A stretch of DNA of 64,000 nt from Chitiniphilus purpureus (GTDB taxonomy: Bacteria > Pseudomonadota > Gammaproteobacteria > Burkholderiales > Chitinibacteraceae): positions 2,503,501-2,567,500 of the forward strand of contig NZ_CP106753.1 of assembly GCF_025642115.1 (NCBI RefSeq). The letters are read 5' to 3'. The notes beneath the pieces were generated by a model. It was not told the DNA's origin. It saw nothing but the letters and a program-made list of their open reading frames with translations, and ran no database searches. Of this stretch, positions 1 through 7,015 are shown piece by piece. A program made the position numbers and the translations under genes. How positions within the stretch are numbered: the stretch's first letter is position 1; each line of letters starts with the position of its first letter.

Positions 1-312
1 AAAGGTCAGGGCGTCGATGCGGGCGAATGCGGGGTCAAAGCGCTGGATCACCAGATGATCGATGCCTTCGCCCGCCAGCAGCTCGATCTTCTCGCGCAGG
101 CTCGTCAGCCGGGTCGGCGCGCTGGCCGGCGCGAACAGCTCGCGTGGGTGCGGCTCGAAGGTCAGCAGCGCCGTCTTGAGGCCGCGCAAGGCCGCGGCGC
201 CGCGCAATTCGGCCAGCATGGCGCGATGGCCAAGGTGCAGCCCATCGAAATTGCCGATGGTCAGCGCACAGGGGGGAAGGGCCGCGTGGGCCACACCGCG
301 AAGAAGACGCAT
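1..312 (-). CDS. ribF: Bifunctional riboflavin kinase / FAD synthetase, N-terminal part (runs off the window)
   Basis: RibF phosphorylates riboflavin to FMN and adenylylates FMN to FAD in the cytosol. The visible 104 residues are the start of the N-terminal FMN adenylyltransferase domain: the nucleotidyltransferase motif TIGNFDGLHLGHRAML lies near residue 25, with the (H/L)GH element that binds ATP, followed by LTFEPHPRELF and a run matching the family up to the window edge. The start MRLLRGVAHA fits the usual RibF start. The C-terminal riboflavin kinase domain must lie before base 1. It is on the same strand as flgA, with 138 bp between them that contain a good promoter, so it is probably transcribed separately. 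In relatives it is usually followed by ileS and lspA; that cannot be seen here. Confidence 0.95.
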   Translation of the reverse strand, partial: MRLLRGVAHAALPPCALTIGNFDGLHLGHRAMLAELRGAAALRGLKTALLTFEPHPRELFAPASAPTRLTSLREKIELLAGEGIDHLVIQRFDPAFARIDALTF

Positions 313-345
313 GACGTTGGTGCGTAATCCTTTGCAAAACCAAGC

Positions 346-374
346 ATTTTAGCGGCAGTACCCGGGCTTGTCAG
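346..374 (-). promoter_or_regulatory. Probable sigma-70 promoter for ribF
   Basis: Read on the minus strand there is a -35 hexamer CTGACA (369-374), a 17-bp spacer and a -10 hexamer TAAAAT (346-351). Each hexamer differs from consensus at one base. The -10 lies 33 bp upstream of the ribF start codon, giving a short untranslated leader. No FMN-riboswitch-like leader fits in this space. Confidence 0.6.
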
Positions 375-450
375 GCATCGTGGCCAGGGTCGGGGCGAAT
401 CTCAGTGGCCGGGCACGGTGCAGCCTGATGCGACGCCCCGCGCCGGCTGC

Positions 451-1143
451 TCAGGGGCCGGCATCCACCATTCCGTCCTGGCGGGCCAAACCGGAAATGA
501 TCTGCTGGTTGCCCACCCGCACCCGTACCGTTTCGCCCACGGCGGCCGCATTGAGCGCAATGCCCTCGTTGCTGACTTCCAAGCCTTCGCTGCGGAAGAT
601 CAGGCGCACCCGCTGGTTCTGCCGGATCACCATGCCGGCGCGCAGCAGCTCGGACCGTAGCGGGCCGCCCTGGGCGACCGGCGAATTGAGAACCCGCCCG
701 ATCGCATGCGCAGGATCGAGGATCACGCTGCCGGGCAACTGAGCGAGATCCCCCTGTTGCGTGGCCAGATCGCCCGCTTGCAGCGTATGCCCGGCGGCCA
801 ACGGCCGGGCGGCGACGTAGTAGGTGGCGTTGATCGCGATGGTGACGGGATGGTTGATGGCCCAGCGCGCACCGGCGACGCAGCGCACCCGCACCATGGT
901 CTTGCCGGCGAGCCGGTAGCCCTGCGGCAGCTGCAGATCCAATTGCTGGCAGGCTTCGAGCCGCAGGCGCCGATCGATCTCCCCCAACTGGTAGCTTGCA
1001 TTGGGGGTCGGGGCGAGCTGGGCATCGAGCCAGTCGGCAACCGCGCCGCGCACCTGGTTCAGATCCTGCGGGGCGGCCGATGCCAGCGGCGCGCACAGGC
1101 AGAGCAACGCCAGCGGCGCGGCAAAAAAAGAAGAGTGGGGCAT
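451..1143 (-). CDS. flgA: Flagellar basal body P-ring formation chaperone FlgA
   Basis: FlgA is a periplasmic chaperone needed to assemble the FlgI P-ring around the flagellar rod. The 230-residue product begins with a clear signal peptide (MPHSSFFAAPLALLCLCAPLASA), an N-terminal region with the cysteine pair typical of FlgA (LEACQQ ... VRCVAG), and a C-terminal SAF domain of about 120 residues (ARPLAAGHTLQAGDLA, then IRQNQRVRLIFRSEGLEV). I chose the start at 1143 because an upstream in-frame start at 1170 would put nine extra residues before the signal peptide. No other flagellar gene is in the window, so flgA is separate from the main flg cluster. It implies a motile cell. Confidence 0.93.
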   Translation of the reverse strand: MPHSSFFAAPLALLCLCAPLASAAPQDLNQVRGAVADWLDAQLAPTPNASYQLGEIDRRLRLEACQQLDLQLPQGYRLAGKTMVRVRCVAGARWAINHPVTIAINATYYVAARPLAAGHTLQAGDLATQQGDLAQLPGSVILDPAHAIGRVLNSPVAQGGPLRSELLRAGMVIRQNQRVRLIFRSEGLEVSNEGIALNAAAVGETVRVRVGNQQIISGLARQDGMVDAGP

Positions 1144-1213
1144 GGCCCGATGATACACAGCCGATGTCATCCCCTACAATTCGGTGCCGTTGGGACAAAC
1201 AGGACACGCAAGC

Positions 1214-2695
1214 ATGCTTGAATTGCTTTTCGGGCTGACCACGCTGCTGGTGCTGCTGGCCGGGGTGCTGGTCGTGGTCCGGCTGCAGGTGCTGACCCGC
1301 ACGCAGCATGAGGTGCTGGCGACGCTGCAGGAGGAGACCGCGTCGCGCCATCGGGAAATGCTGACTGATCTGCACGGCGGCCTGTCGCGCCAGACCGAGC
1401 TGATCCAGGCCGGGCTGACCCAGCATGGCAGTCTGCTGCAGGACGCTGTCACCCGTGCTGGCGATCGCCTGCGCGACAGCATGGGCGAAAGCTTCGAGCG
1501 GCTGCGCGGCGCGGTGGGGCAGGAGCTCAAGGAGACACGCGAAGCGCAGCACCGGCTGCAGTCGGCACTGACCGACGCCCTGGGCGCACTGCGGCTGGCG
1601 CTGACCGCGAGCCAGGCCGAAGCGCGCGAACAGATGCAGCAGCAACTGGCCGAGATCTCGGGCGCGCTGCAGGGCAAGCAGGATGCGCTGCGCGAAGACG
1701 TGCTGGTCAAGCTGTCGAGCATGCTGGCCGAACAGTCCAAGCGTGAGATGGCGCTGATTCAGATGGCGCTGGCACAGACCACCGAGCGGCTGACGCTGAC
1801 GGTGGGCGAGTTGACCAAGACCGCGGACGGCCGGCTGGCCGAGATCTCGGGCAAGGTGAGCGAGCGCCTGGACGAGGGATTCAAGAAAACCAATGAAACC
1901 TTCGCCAACGTGATGGCGCGGCTGGCGACCATCGACGAGGCGCAGAAGAAGATCGATGGCCTGACGACCAATGTGGTCAGCCTGCAGGAGCTGTTGGGCG
2001 ACAAGCGCTCGCGCGGCGCGTTCGGCGAAGTGCAGCTGGAGCATCTGGTGCGCAACGTGCTGCCGGCGCAGGTCTATCAGGTGCAGGCCACGCTTTCCAA
2101 TGGTTACCGCGCCGATTGCCTGCTGCACCTGCCCGAACCGACCGGCACCGTGGCGGTCGATGCCAAGTTCCCGCTGGAGAACTATCATCGGCTGTACGAG
2201 CCGGGGGTGGACCGCACTGCGGTGATGCGGCAGTTCCGCGCCGACATCAAGAAGCACATCGACGATATCGCCACCAAGTACATCATCCCCAACTACACCG
2301 CCGACGGTGCCGTCATGTTCGTGCCGGCCGAGGCCGTGTTTGCCGAAATCCATGCCTACCACCCCGAACTGGTGCAGTACGCCATGGGCAAGCGGGTCTG
2401 GATCGTTTCGCCCACCACCTTGATGGCGGTGCTCAATACCGCCCGTGCGGTGCTCAAGGATGTGGAGACCCGGCGGCAGGTGCACATCATCAAGGATGCA
2501 TTGGGGCGGCTTTCGCTGGAGTTCGGCCGCTTCGACGAGCGGATGAAAAAGCTGGCCCAGCACATCCGCCAGGCCAACGACGATGTACAACAGGTCACCA
2601 TCACCAGCGAGAAGATCTCGCGCCGCTTTGTCGAGATCGAACAGGTCAAGCTCGATGGCGAGGCGGGCGAGGGCGCGCCGGCGTTGGCCGAGTGA
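1214..2695 (+). CDS. rmuC: DNA recombination protein RmuC
   Basis: RmuC is associated with limiting DNA inversions and rearrangements in E. coli; its biochemical activity is not settled, but the family carries a PD-(D/E)XK-like nuclease fold. The 493-residue product has one N-terminal membrane segment (about residues 2-22), then a long alanine/glutamine-rich coiled coil (about 30-230), then the conserved RmuC core with VDAKFPLENY, FVPAEAVFAE and ILSPTTL-like (VWIVSPTTLMAVLNT) motifs and a coiled tail. The start at 1214 has an AGGA at 1201 upstream and begins directly with the membrane segment. It is divergent from flgA with about 70 bp between starts; TACAAT at 1175-1180 is a possible -10. 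Confidence 0.93.
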   Translation: MLELLFGLTTLLVLLAGVLVVVRLQVLTRTQHEVLATLQEETASRHREMLTDLHGGLSRQTELIQAGLTQHGSLLQDAVTRAGDRLRDSMGESFERLRGAVGQELKETREAQHRLQSALTDALGALRLALTASQAEAREQMQQQLAEISGALQGKQDALREDVLVKLSSMLAEQSKREMALIQMALAQTTERLTLTVGELTKTADGRLAEISGKVSERLDEGFKKTNETFANVMARLATIDEAQKKIDGLTTNVVSLQELLGDKRSRGAFGEVQLEHLVRNVLPAQVYQVQATLSNGYRADCLLHLPEPTGTVAVDAKFPLENYHRLYEPGVDRTAVMRQFRADIKKHIDDIATKYIIPNYTADGAVMFVPAEAVFAEIHAYHPELVQYAMGKRVWIVSPTTLMAVLNTARAVLKDVETRRQVHIIKDALGRLSLEFGRFDERMKKLAQHIRQANDDVQQVTITSEKISRRFVEIEQVKLDGEAGEGAPALAE

Positions 2696-3068
2696 GACAA
2701 CGGCGTCCGGTCCATCCCGCCGCGGTTTCGCACAGGGATCGGGCAGCCGGGCGGCGCTTGGGACACGGCACGCCGCGTGCTGCGCCCCCAACGCGTCGTC
2801 ACCCTGCGCCAGCGTCACCCCTGGCCATACTGTGCGGCGTCTCCCGCCGAGTCACCCAGTTGGGCCAGCTGCCTGCCCGGCAGGTTGTCGTGGGCGCGGA
2901 AGGTGAGCCGGGTGGCGAGGCCTCATGGAAGTTGAGGGGCGCCGTTCCCTGCGCAAATGGCATGCGGTTCAAAGGGAGCTGGCCAACGCGACTGCCGCTG
3001 GGACCATCCGGGACAGGGCACAGGAAAATGCATGCGGTGTTGGCCCGTCGCTGTGCAGCGTGGATGGA
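2696..3068. other. Intergenic stretch, no gene seen
   Basis: This 373-bp stretch follows the rmuC stop and the stop of the minus-strand MerR gene. Open frames cross it in several frames but none has a plausible start, ribosome site or protein resembling a family I know. I see no strong terminator and no repeat. Confidence 0.5.
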
Positions 3069-3494
3069 TCAGCGGTGCGAGCGACGCGGTTTTTCCTCAA
3101 ACAGGCCCAGCTCGGCTGCATGCATCAGGCGGCGGAAAGTCGGGCATTCCAGATGGCTCGGTGCCGGGCAGGCAGCGGCATGGCGCAACCCGTCGCGCAG
3201 GGCGGTGAGGCGGCGCAGCTTGCGGTCGATTTCATCGGCCTTCGTCTGCAGCCGGTCGCGGTCGATCTGTGGCCCACCGTCCAGCGCGAACATGCGTGCG
3301 ATCTCGTCCAGCGAGAAGCCCGCGGCGCGGCCCAACGCGATCAGTGCCAGCTGTTCGAGCACCGGTACGGCAAAGACGCGACGCAGCCCATGCCGGCCGA
3401 CCGGGCGGATCAATCCCTTTTCTTCGTAGTAGCGCAGCGTGGCGGGCGACATGCGGCTGCGGCGTGCCACCTCGCCGATATCCAGTGTCTGCAT
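3069..3494 (-). CDS. MerR-family transcriptional regulator
   Basis: This is a 141-residue MerR-type activator/repressor. The N-terminal winged helix-turn-helix is clear (LDIGEVARRSRMSPATLRYYEEKGLI, residues 3-28, quoted in part), followed by the wing (GRHGLRRVF) and a dimerisation helix rich in arginine and leucine. Two cysteines (ACPAPSHLECP near residue 112-122) could bind a metal or thiol ligand, but the four-cysteine iron-sulphur cluster motif of SoxR is absent. I start at MQTLDIGEVAR; the frame stays open upstream but that part does not look like protein. It is divergent from the DUF2938 gene, and a palindrome just upstream is a likely operator, so it probably controls both. Confidence 0.87.
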   Translation of the reverse strand: MQTLDIGEVARRSRMSPATLRYYEEKGLIRPVGRHGLRRVFAVPVLEQLALIALGRAAGFSLDEIARMFALDGGPQIDRDRLQTKADEIDRKLRRLTALRDGLRHAAACPAPSHLECPTFRRLMHAAELGLFEEKPRRSHR

Positions 3495-3498
3495 GGGC

Positions 3499-3529
3499 TT
3501 GACCTCAAGTTGACTTGAAGTCGGATCAT
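3499..3529 (+). promoter_or_regulatory. MerR-type operator and promoter for the DUF2938 gene
   Basis: The near-perfect dyad CCTCAAGTTGACTTGAAG spans 3503-3520. On the plus strand it starts inside a -35 TTGACC (3499-3504) and is followed after three bases by a -10-like GATCAT (3524-3529), a 19-bp spacer. This is the same layout as the E. coli soxS promoter bound by SoxR (known), where a long spacer is corrected by DNA distortion. The regulator gene starts 9 bp on the other side at 3494, so the site could also autoregulate. That this regulator binds here is inference. Confidence 0.6.
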
Positions 3530-3633
3530 GCCACGTGTCCCCTTTTGTCGTAGGAGAATCAAAGCATGAGACACCGAATGGATCGCATTGAGACTGGCCG
3601 GCGCAACGCAATGGGCGCCACGGCAGGCAGGCA

Positions 3634-4134
3634 ATGATGCAGACCCTGTCCTCAAACGCAGCCTATGCACTCCTGCTGGGTATCGGCGCGACCCTGCTGA
3701 TGGATCTGTGGAGCTATGTGCGCCAGCGGCTGTTGGGCGTGCGGCCGCTTGATTATGGTTTGGTGGGGCGCTGGCTCGCTTATCTGCCGCGGGGGCGCTG
3801 GAGCCATTCCCCGATTGCCGCCACGCCAGCAGTGCGCGGCGAGCGGGCGCTCGGCTGGGTGGTGCATTACGCGATCGGTATCGCTTTTGGCGTGCTGCTG
3901 CTGTCGATCGTCGGACCGGACTGGCGCCACCGTCCGACGCTGCTGCCCGCGCTCGGCGTCGGCCTTGGCACGGTGGTGGCGCCGTTCCTGATCCTGCAGC
4001 CCGTGCTGGGTTCGGGCCTGGCCGCCTGCCGTACTCCAGATCCCGGCTGGGCGCGCCTGCATACCTTGCTCACCCACGGGATATTCGGTCTGGGCCTCTA
4101 TGGCAGCGCCGCTTTCCTTGCCTGGATACGCTGA
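3634..4134 (+). CDS. DUF2938 family membrane protein
   Basis: This is a 166-residue integral inner-membrane protein with about four hydrophobic segments (residues 8-25, 73-93, 104-124, 147-164). The sequence features of the DUF2938 family are present: GATLLMDLW near the N-terminus and the pair FLILQPVLGSG and ASRTP-like CRTPDPGWARLHTLLTHG near the C-terminus. No reaction is known for the family. The start could be either of two adjacent ATG codons at 3634/3637, behind an AGGCAGG. It lies downstream of the MerR-type operator and ends five bases before the heptad repeat. In other proteobacteria DUF2938 genes also sit beside MerR regulators, which supports regulation by its neighbour. Confidence 0.85.
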   Translation: MMQTLSSNAAYALLLGIGATLLMDLWSYVRQRLLGVRPLDYGLVGRWLAYLPRGRWSHSPIAATPAVRGERALGWVVHYAIGIAFGVLLLSIVGPDWRHRPTLLPALGVGLGTVVAPFLILQPVLGSGLAACRTPDPGWARLHTLLTHGIFGLGLYGSAAFLAWIR

Positions 4135-4138
4135 GGGA

Positions 4139-4213
4139 GGGGTGAGGGGTGAGGGGTGAGGGGTGAGGGGTGAGGGGTGAGGGGTGAGGGGTGAGGGGTG
4201 AGGGGTGAGGGTG
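4139..4213. repeat. Tandem repeat of a 7-bp unit (GGGGTGA), about 10.7 copies
   Basis: Ten perfect head-to-tail copies of GGGGTGA run from 4139 to 4208, followed by a partial unit GGGTG. The array starts five bases after the DUF2938 stop codon and lies in the gap between two convergent genes. Each unit supplies a run of four guanines, so the plus strand could fold into G-quadruplexes; the complementary strand reads as repeated PSPLTPH-type codons, which I do not think are translated. Copy number is likely to vary by slippage. Confidence 0.97.
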
Positions 4214-4361
4214 CCGGATTGCGGTTCCAGGCGTGGTGGACAAGATCCCGCTCAGTTCCCGCAGGCAGCGCGAAACCGCCCGGACGGCGACGAATGGAGC
4301 TTCCTTCGATTGCCGGCATGCCGAGCGGATGCGATGCCCCCGAGGGCTGCCGCCGGCTGCG

Positions 4362-6086
4362 TTAAATCGCCCAGACCCGGTCGCGGCCGTCGCGCTTGGC
4401 GGTGTAGAGCATTTCGTCGGCAAGCGCGAGCAGGCGTTCCAGCGTGGCTGCGTGCGCACGGCCGGCGACGCCCATGCTGACGGTGAAGCCGAATTGCGTG
4501 CCGGCTGCCTCGACCTGCGTGGCGTTGATTGCATTGCGCAGCCGCTCGGCCACCTGTTCGGCCGCCGCCTGCGTAGTGTGCGGCAGCAGCACGACGAATT
4601 CCTCACCGCCGAAGCGGGCGATCAGGTCCACGTCGCGCAGCTCGCTGCGGCACGTGTCGGCCAATTGCCTGAGCGCGGTATCGCCTGCTTCGTGTCCGTA
4701 GCGGTCGTTGATTTTTTTGAAATGGTCCACGTCCAGCGCAATCACCGAAAGTGGCAGGCCGTGCCGGTCCGCCTGCTTCCATTCGTGGGCAGCGCGTTCG
4801 AAGAAGGCGCGGCGGTTCAAAAGCCCGGTCAGGCTGTCCGTGCTGGCCAGCGTTTCGAGTTGCTGCACCAGTTGGGTGCGGTCTTCGAGGGTGTTGAGCA
4901 GGTGGGTGTTGGCGCGATCGAGCATGGCCGTGCGTTCGCGTACCTGTTCCTCCAGCGTGGTATTGAGCGTTGCAAGCTTGTTGCGCTCCGCAGTCAGCCC
5001 TGCCACCAGGTGGCGCAGCGAGGCGGACAGGTGCCCGGCCTCGCGATAGGCAGCGGATTCCGGAATGGGGACATCGCCTTCGCCGCGCTGCAGCCGGTCG
5101 GCGGCCTGCGCCAGCTCCAGCAGCGGCTGCGCCAGCGCGCGGGCGAGCCAGACGCCCAGCAGCGCGAAGATGCCCGCCGCGAAGATGCCGGCGATCAGGA
5201 TTGCCCATTGCAGGTCATGGATGGGCTGGAAGGCATCGCTCACGGCCTGGCGCACCACCACCCGCCAGCCCAGCCCGCGATAGTCGCCCAGACCCTGCGT
5301 CAAGCTGCTGGCGGTCAGGTAGTCGTTGCCGTCCGGCCAGGTCAGGGTGCGTACGCCGGACGACTCCTTGCCAAAGCGGGGTGGGGCGATGCCTTGCCCG
5401 CCCGGGGGCGCCAGCAGGATCTGCCCCTCCTTGCCGATGATGAAGATTTCCACCCGCTGGTCGCGTCGTGATGGCGACGAGACCGCCTGCACCACATCGT
5501 TCACCCATTCCCAAAGCAGATAGGCGCCCAGTACGCCGACCAGGGCCCCGTCGCTGTCACGTACCGGCGTGGCCAGCTCCACCACGTAGCCGGGGTTGCG
5601 GGCCGCGCTGGCCGGCAGGAGCGGTGCGAGTTCCCGGGCTTCATGCATATCGCCCGTGTAGGGCCCCTGCAGGCCGTTGCGGAACCAGGGGTGGCGACTG
5701 CCGTTCTGGCCTTCCAGCCAGCCCTGGGTGGCGTAGCGTATCGTGCCGTCCCGCTCGGCAAAGCCGATCCAGGCGTATTGCGGAAATGCCTGCTTGAGTT
5801 GCTCCAGCACGCGCCGGTCGGCGTCGTGCCAGATATGGGGGTGCTGGAACTGCTGCATCGATGCGATCACCTGCACGTCGTGCAGCCGTTCGCCCATGCC
5901 GATGTCCAGCCGTTGGCGTACCTGCTCGGCCAGCTCAAGCAGGCTGTCGCCGATCACCTGCCGGTTCTTGTTGCCGGAAAGCCCGCCCAGCAGCAGCGAA
6001 AGCGTGATCGACACGATCACGGCCACCGTGGCGAAGGACAGCGCCAGCACGCCGGCCAGACTTTGTCTGCGTCCCAATGTTGCTCT
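4362..6086 (-). CDS. Membrane diguanylate cyclase with Cache sensor, HAMP and GGDEF domains
   Basis: The 574-residue protein should make cyclic di-GMP from two GTP in response to a periplasmic signal. In order: transmembrane helix 1 (about 12-36), a periplasmic region of about 250 residues resembling a double Cache sensor (for example GYVVELATPVRDSDGALVGVLGAY, quoted in part), transmembrane helix 2 (about 293-315), a HAMP linker, a short coiled coil (ALNTTLEEQVRERT-like), and a GGDEF domain. The active-site motif is GGEEF (493-497), an active form, and five residues before it is RDVD (484-487), the RxxD inhibitory site for product feedback. I start at MRATLGRRQS; 27 further upstream codons are open but not protein-like. 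It runs convergent with the DUF2938 gene. Confidence 0.93.
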   Translation of the reverse strand, partial: RATLGRRQSLAGVLALSFATVAVIVSITLSLLLGGLSGNKNRQVIGDSLLELAEQVRQRLDIGMGERLHDVQVIASMQQFQHPHIWHDADRRVLEQLKQAFPQYAWIGFAERDGTIRYATQGWLEGQNGSRHPWFRNGLQGPYTGDMHEARELAPLLPASAARNPGYVVELATPVRDSDGALVGVLGAYLLWEWVNDVVQAVSSPSRRDQRVEIFIIGKEGQILLAPPGGQGIAPPRFGKESSGVRTLTWPDGNDYLTASSLTQGLGDYRGLGWRVVVRQAVSDAFQPIHDLQWAILIAGIFAAGIFALLGVWLARALAQPLLELAQAADRLQRGEGDVPIPESAAYREAGHLSASLRHLVAGLTAERNKLATLNTTLEEQVRERTAMLDRANTHLLNTLEDRTQLVQQLETLASTDSLTGLLNRRAFFERAAHEWKQADRHGLPLSVIALDVDHFKKINDRYGHEAGDTALRQLADTCRSELRDVDLIARFGGEEFVVLLPHTTQAAAEQVAERLRNAINATQVEAAGTQFGFTVSMGVAGRAHAATLERLLALADEMLYTAKRDGRDRVWAI

Positions 6087-6203
6087 CATCCGTCTACATC
6101 CGTCACAAGGCACCTCTGTCGTGCAGGCGTTATAGCCCACCAGCCTGCCCCAATCGGTTTCGTGCATGATATTGCACGATGTGGGGTGCCCGTGCCGGGC
6201 GGG

Positions 6204-6878
6204 TCACTGCAGCGGCGGTGGTGGTGTCAGGCCGGCACACTCGGGGCTGGCGGTGATCAAGCCACGCAGGGCCAGACTGTGGCAGAGCATATGCTCGGCT
6301 TCGCTTTGCGCACCGTATACATAGTTGCGAAAACCGAGTGCGTTGGCCTGTTGCAGCAAAGGGGCATCCACCGCTTCGTAGTCCCAGATCAGGCTACGCA
6401 GCCGCCGGTGTGGCATTGCCGCATAGAGCAGGGCGTTGAGCGCAGCGGGACGGTGGCAGACGGTGAGCCCGCATTCGCTGGTGCCCAGTTCGGCCGCGCG
6501 CAGCGCCAGTTCGTGGCGCAGCGAGGTGATCACGATCTCGCGGCGCATGCCCAGTTGCTGCAGCAGGCTGAACACCGCGGGCGCGGCGGCGCCGGCGGTC
6601 AGGGTGACCATCCAGAACGCTTCGGGGAAGGCATCGACGGCCTCGGACAGCGTCGGGACCAGATAGCCTTGCGCCTGGGACAGCTCGGCCCGCGTCAGTG
6701 CCTGTACCGGCAGACCGTTGCAGCTGAGCCGATGCCCGAACAGCACGGCTTCGCCATCCGCGGTCAGGCGCACTTCGGTCTTGATGCCCTGGAAGCCGGC
6801 CGACAACGCGGCGGCAAACGCGCCCAGGGAGTTTTCCGGGGCACCGCGGGCCAACCCGCGATCGGCGATGAGTCGCAT
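6204..6878 (-). CDS. Glycerophosphodiester phosphodiesterase-like protein, catalytic residues degenerate
   Basis: The 224-residue product has the GDPD-family TIM-barrel signature: an N-terminal IADRGLARGAPENSLGAF segment, EVRLTADGEAVLFGHRL, and late motifs LITASPE and NYVYGAQ. In active enzymes the first motif is IAHRG, the second contains E-x-D metal ligands, and the third reads HD; here these are IADRG, TEV and GHR. The catalytic histidine and at least one metal ligand are therefore changed, so hydrolysis of glycerophosphodiesters is doubtful. The start MRLIADRGL at 6878 matches short cytosolic GDPD proteins. It is divergent from the patatin gene, sharing about 140 bp of upstream DNA. Confidence 0.8.
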   Translation of the reverse strand: MRLIADRGLARGAPENSLGAFAAALSAGFQGIKTEVRLTADGEAVLFGHRLSCNGLPVQALTRAELSQAQGYLVPTLSEAVDAFPEAFWMVTLTAGAAAPAVFSLLQQLGMRREIVITSLRHELALRAAELGTSECGLTVCHRPAALNALLYAAMPHRRLRSLIWDYEAVDAPLLQQANALGFRNYVYGAQSEAEHMLCHSLALRGLITASPECAGLTPPPPLQ

Positions 6879-7015
6879 GAATCCGTTACACTCCCGTCCT
6901 GAATTGCAACTTGAATCGTGACTGCGGCGTGGCTGACCGCAGTACTGCGGCCCGATTCCGGCGCCGGTAAACCTCGTTTCGATTGTAGACACTATCCAGG
7001 AAGGGAGTCGGTGCG

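Noticed and set aside
371..2818. An 815-codon open frame on the minus strand across flgA and rmuC
   Set aside because: It is antisense to rmuC and out of frame with flgA, is histidine/glutamine/arginine-rich and matches no family. Such frames arise from strong third-position GC in the real genes.
3069..3494. Calling the MerR gene soxR
   Set aside because: The operator geometry is SoxR-like, but the four cysteines that bind the [2Fe-2S] cluster in SoxR are absent.
4139..4213. CRISPR array
   Set aside because: The units are directly adjacent 7-mers with no spacers, and there are no cas genes.
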